Below, one piece after another: positions 61,201 through 64,000 of a stretch of DNA of 64,000 nucleotides. The notes beneath the pieces are model-generated. The model was not told the origin of the DNA. It worked only from the letters and a program-made list of their open reading frames with translations, and searched no databases. The DNA comes from Anopheles merus (taxonomy: Eukaryota; Arthropoda; Insecta; Diptera; Culicidae). The stretch covers positions 5,129,144 through 5,193,143 of the forward strand of contig NC_054081.1 in the NCBI RefSeq assembly GCF_017562075.2, given 5' to 3'. A program made the translations under genes and the position numbers. Positions within the stretch are counted from its first letter, which is position 1. Every line of letters begins with the position of its first letter.

Positions 61201-64000
61201 ACACGCGCACGTTGCACTCGATCACCTTCAGCTCGTTGTTCTTCGCGATCAGCTGCATGTTGAACGGGCCGGTCACGTCCAGCAGGTCGGCAATGTCGCG
61301 CGCAATCTCCTTGATGCGCTCCAGCGTCTCCCGGTTGAGGTCCTGCGGCGGCGTCACCAGCGTCGCGTCGCCCGAGTGCACGCCCGCGTTCTCCACGTGC
61401 TCGGACACGGCCATGCAGAGGATGACGCCGTCCGCCGCCACCGCGTCCACGTCGATCTCCTTCGCCTCGATCAGAAACTTGGATATCACCACCGGGTGCT
61501 CCTTGCTCACGTCCGACGCGTGCTTCAGGTACGTCTTGAGGTCCTGGTTCGAGTAGGCGACGTTCATCGCCGCCCCGGACAGCACGTAGGACGGGCGCAC
61601 CAGGCACGGGTAGCCCACCTCCTCGCAGAACTCGATCGCCGACTCGAGGTTGGTCAGCTCCTTCCAGCGCGGCTGCAGGATGCCCTTCCGGTCGAGCTTG
61701 CGGGAAAACTTGAACCGGTTCTCCGCACTGTCGACCGACTCGGGCGACGTGCCGAGTATGCGGGCCTGCTGCCGGTGCAGATCCATCGCGATGTTGTTCG
61801 GCAGCTGGCCCCCCATCGACAGGATGATGCCGGTCGGCTGCTCCGCGTCGTAAATGTCCATCACGACCTCGAACGAAATCTCCTCGAAGTACAGCCGGTC
61901 GCACATGTCGTAGTCCGTGCTGACCGTCTCCGGGTTGTAGTTGACCATGATGGTTTTGTGGTTGAGGCGGCGCAGCTCCTTCAGACAGCCGACCGCACAC
62001 CAGTCAAACTCGACCGAGCTGCCGATGCGGTACACGCCCGACCCGATCACCATCGTGTACTGACCCGGAAACTCGACATCGCTCTCCGTCGCGCTGTACG
62101 TCAGGTAGAGGTAGTTGGTCGAGGCCGGCCACTCGCCCGCCACCGTGTCGATCTGCTTCACGTACGGCAGCACGCCGTGCTCCTTGCGCTGCGTGCGCAC
62201 CGCCAGCTCGGTGCTCTTCACGCACTGCGCGATCATGCGGTCGGAGAAGCCGAGCCGCTTGGCCTCGCGCAGCATCGCCGCCTCCGGCACGCACCCGTGC
62301 TCCAGCCCCTCCAGCTCGACCGTGAAGTCGATGATGCCCTTCATCTTGCGCAGGAACCACCGGTCGATCTTGGTCAGCTCGTAGATCTGCTCCACGCTGT
62401 AGCCCGCCTTGAGCGCGGCCGCCAGCACGAACATGCGCTTGTCGGTCGGCTGCTCCAGCTCCTGCTCGTTCACCGGCTTCAGGTACGGGTCGAACCCGCT
62501 CACACTGTCCACCATGCGCAGCGCCTTCTGGAACGCCTCCTCGAACGTGCGCCCGATCGCCATCACCTCGCCGACGCTCTTCATCGAGCTGCCGATGTTC
62601 TTGCTGACGCGCGCAAACTTGGCCAGATCCCAGCGCGGCATCTTCACCACGCAGTAGTCGAGGCTCGGCTCGAAGCAGGCGGTCGTCACGCCCGTCACCG
62701 AGTTGCGTATGTCCGGCAGCGGGATCGCGAGCGCCAGCTTCGCCGCCACGTACGCGAGCGGGTACCCGGTCGCTTTGCTCGCGAGCGCCGAGCTGCGGGA
62801 CAGGCGCGCGTTCACCTCGATGATGTAGTACTCCTCCGACTCCGGGTTGAGCGCGTACTGGATGTTGCACTCGCCCACCACGCCAAAGTGCCGGATGACG
62901 CGGATCGCGGTCGAGCGCAGCATGTTGTACTCGCGGTTCGACAGCGTCTGGGACGGCGCGACCACGATGCTCTCCCCGGTGTGGATGCCGAGCGGGTCCA
63001 CGTTCTCCATGTTGCACACGGTGATGCAGTTGTCGTACGCGTCCCGCACCACCTCGTACTCCACCTCCTTCCACCCCTTCAGCGACTTGTCGATGATGAG
63101 CTGGTTCGAGTGGGCGAGCGCCTGGCTCGCGAGCGCCCGCAGCTCGTCCGCGCTGCTCGCAAAGCCCGACCCGAGCCCGCCGAGCGAGAAGGCGGCCCGC
63201 GCCATCACCGGGTAGCCGATGCGCTCCGCCGCCTCCAGCGCCTCCTGGATGGAGTACACGGCCGCGGACGGTGCGACCCGTTCGCCGATCTCCGCTACCC
63301 GCTCCGCGAACAGCTTCCGATCCTCCGTCTCGATGATGGAGCGTATCGGCGTGCCCATAATGCGCACGCCGTACCGCGCGAACAGCCCGGCCCGCTCCAT
63401 CTCCACGCCGCAGTTGAGGGCGGTCTGGCCGCCGAACGTTAGCAGCACGCCGCCCGGCCGCTCCGCCTTGATCACCTGCTCGACGTAGTGGCTGGTGATG
63501 GGCAGGAAGTACACCTGGTCCGCCAGCCCCTTGGACGTCTGCACCGTCGCGATGTTCGGGTTGATGAGCACCGTCTGGATGCGCTCCTCCTTCAGCGCTT
63601 TGATCGCCTGCGAGCCGGAGTAGTCGAACTCGCCCGCCTGCCCAATCGACAGCCCGCCCGAGCCGAGGATCAGCACCTTCTTCGGCCGCTCCAGCTCGAT
63701 CGGGACGGGCGGCACAAAGCGCAACCGCTCGTTCAGGCGCTCCCGCACGGTCGGGGCGGCATCGGTCGAGGCCGGCACGCCCCCGCGGTACTCGCGCACC
63801 ACCTCCAGGAACACGTCGAACAGCACCTCCAGGTCGGTCGGGCCGGCCGTGTGCTCCGGGTGGAACTGGACGCTAAAGTACGGGCGCGTCCGGTGCACGA
63901 TGCCCTCGTTCGTGCCGTCGTTCAGGTTGGTGAACAGCTCCTCCCAGCCCGCCGGCATCTCGGTCGAGTCGACCGCGAACCCGTGGTTCTGCGACGTCAT
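41970..64000 (-). CDS. r: CAD multifunctional protein (CPSase II, DHOase, ATCase), 5' end outside window
   Basis: Cytosolic enzyme for the first three steps of UMP synthesis. Five phase-0 exons in reading order: 64000-60887, 60784-60680, 46072-43994, 42631-42248 and 42167-41970 (1,959 residues plus TGA). The visible part starts MTSQNHGFAVD inside GATase and keeps FHPEH, the catalytic His/Glu. CPSase follows, with its two halves marked by VLILGSGGLSIGQAGEFDYS (about 109) and TMVIGSGVYRIGSSVEFDW. The MGS-like allosteric domain is split by the 14.6-kb intron (junction EHGVE/VESVQ). DHOase has the zinc motif FIDVHVHLREPG (about 1192), LKLYLNET with the lysine expected to be carboxylated, and FATDHAPH. 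ATCase has YEASTRTSCSF, RHPLPGAV, EHPTQALLD and the end YVRMALLAMVLGRI. About 265 N-terminal residues are missing compared with human CAD. The symbol follows fly rudimentary. Confidence 0.98.
42632..43993. other. CAD intron 4 with degenerate hAT-like repeat
   Basis: A 1.36-kb intron on the CAD sense strand. From 42725 (TAGTGGTGGGAAGATTCC) it contains many degenerate short units of the type GAGTTACTCACTCA or AATGAGTTACT, in both orientations, for about 1.1 kb. The left tip resembles the TAGTGNTGGG tips at 21854 and 38421. A CCCATCACCA near 43893 might be the other end but no target duplication was found. Confidence 0.45.
46080..46785. repeat. GA-rich polypurine block (pyrimidine tract on CAD sense strand)
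   Basis: About 700 bases of imperfect GAGAGA on the + strand, so CTCTCT on the CAD strand. It ends only a few bases before the CAD exon acceptor (ctccgcag/GTCGAG at 46073). Long frames of Leu and Ser across it are artefacts. Confidence 0.95.
46786..49668. other. CAD intron 3, left part, no gene
   Basis: No exon is supported. There is a small (ATG)n run near 47024, a retroelement fragment at about 47400-47690 and mixed AT-rich DNA to 48.6 kb. GC content rises after 48.6 kb, probably as the promoter region of the + strand gene at 50137. Confidence 0.5.
47400..47690 (-). pseudogene. Possible C-terminal tail of a non-LTR retrotransposon ORF2
   Basis: A minus-strand frame reads FLYKLWNGLVPQSL, then RLPNLEEHLFSKAVFFREVF and LLRNETVEWYGLL. 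The pattern of a short basic-aromatic helix and NGLV, then a Leu-rich end, resembles the region after reverse transcriptase in Jockey-like ORF2 proteins. Evidence is limited to feel. No catalytic motif is present. Confidence 0.3.
49669..49788 (+). other. Coding-like GC-rich stretch upstream of the Mab-21 gene
   Basis: One + strand frame reads DNSAVPLRVYLGRNLRNVLV, then VGSDQAAAARIRSR, with protein-like composition, and ends at a possible donor (CGACG/gtacgg near 49789). A possible acceptor (gataacag) lies near 49682. No ATG opens it and no phase-matched partner was found, so it may be a 5' UTR exon of the 50137 gene or an exon of an alternative N terminus. Confidence 0.25.
50137..57035 (+). 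CDS. Mab-21 domain protein nested in CAD intron 3, 1,155 aa
   Basis: Five exons: 50137-50585, 50943-51107, 53990-54127, 54210-56190 and 56301-57035. Phases are 2, 2, 2 and 0 and fit without gaps. The protein starts MGRSQSKEQ, matching the N-myristoylation pattern (Gly2, Ser6, Lys7). Residues 20-110 are a highly charged Arg/Glu/Lys helix, probably coiled coil. About 382-398 and 1058-1075 are acidic runs, and a Gln run lies near 1010. The Mab-21 region spans about 570-800, with WEIVPAILSPWPREAIEW, SFGCHVIPSGYAP, LEWKIVFPEAERYLESCLTG and IKIYMITVLLLKTFVEP. Mab-21 folds are related to cGAS nucleotidyltransferases. The catalytic Gly-Ser/Glu-x-Asp triad is not evident, so enzyme activity cannot be claimed. 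It runs opposite to CAD and shares no exon with it. AATAAA at 57268 follows the stop. Confidence 0.93.
51391..52290. repeat. Degenerate tandem repeat, about 7 units of 127-148 bp
   Basis: Unit starts aligned by eye at about 51391, 51520, 51668, 51799, 51947, 52074 and 52213. Each opens with TCCTGCTGTGTGTGATA-like sequence, followed by a CT-poor GGCT(C/T)TAG segment and TCCCTTGGGC-like motifs. Divergence is high, so the array is old. It lies in intron 2 of the Mab-21 gene. I know of no family it belongs to. Confidence 0.75.
57268..57273 (+). terminator. Polyadenylation signal AATAAA
   Basis: Canonical hexamer about 230 bases after the stop of the Mab-21 gene. Confidence 0.6.
58085..58290 (-). 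mobile_element. Diverged, inverted relative of the TA-flanked MITE
   Basis: CCAATAGCGGTGGTATTGCT, CTTTTACAAAGCG, AAAATTCATTATTTTGT and TTAGGATTTCATAA occur in the same order as on the reverse strand of 25200-25440. Termini were not located, so this is probably a degraded partial copy. Confidence 0.6.
60861..60881. repeat. C21 homopolymer (G21 on CAD sense strand) at a 5' splice site
   Basis: Twenty-one consecutive C on the + strand. On the CAD strand the run follows the donor directly (AAG/gtaaag then G21) in a 102-base intron (60785-60886). Confidence 0.97.

Noticed and set aside
61094..63442. 782-residue + strand open frame opposite CAD
   Set aside because: Antisense shadow of the CPSase exon, with the same Arg/His/Leu bias and no recognisable domain.

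Overview
The window is eukaryotic nuclear DNA, most likely from a mosquito and probably Anopheles. The basis is short phase-0 introns, GC-rich third codon positions set in AT-rich noncoding DNA, dense (CA)n microsatellites, a tRNA-derived SINE resembling the Anopheles SINE200 type (from memory), and insect-like proteins. The species is inferred, not shown.

Left part (1-27.7 kb, all + strand): four small tetraspan membrane-protein genes. They are a MARVEL/CMTM-like gene whose first exon was not found (6788-7299), a two-exon tetraspan gene (11557-12196), a MARVEL gene of 166 aa (19032-19741) and a singles-bar-like gene of 193 aa (26604-27447). Between them lie microsatellites, a dead non-LTR retrotransposon, a hAT-like tip with a 12-bp repeat, and a 2.4-kb hAT-like element carrying a nested TA-flanked element.

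Middle (29.1-41.3 kb, + strand): a 144-aa single-pass membrane protein of unknown family. Its three exons join in perfect phase across an 11.6-kb intron. That intron holds a SINE, a stem-forming dispersed repeat and a second hAT-like copy. The second copy was itself hit by an 848-bp hAT-type element whose core is a head-to-head palindrome of 56-bp repeats.

Right part (42-64 kb, - strand): the pyrimidine-synthesis gene CAD/rudimentary, open at the right edge. Five exons encode the last 1,959 residues: the end of GATase, all of CPSase, DHOase and ATCase. It converges on the 144-aa gene. Its 14.6-kb third intron contains a complete + strand gene of five exons (1,155 aa) with a Mab-21 domain and an apparent N-myristoylation signal. 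A roughly 700-nt pyrimidine tract on the CAD sense strand abuts the 3' splice site of that intron.

The genes do not form a pathway. CAD carries out the first three steps of UMP synthesis. The tetraspan genes look like vesicle or membrane-fusion proteins, and the Mab-21 protein has no assigned role. The least ordinary material is the nested gene and the layered repeats: two related hAT-like copies, each carrying a different later insertion that can be dated by comparison, the 56-bp palindromic array, and a degenerate tandem repeat of about 140 bp.
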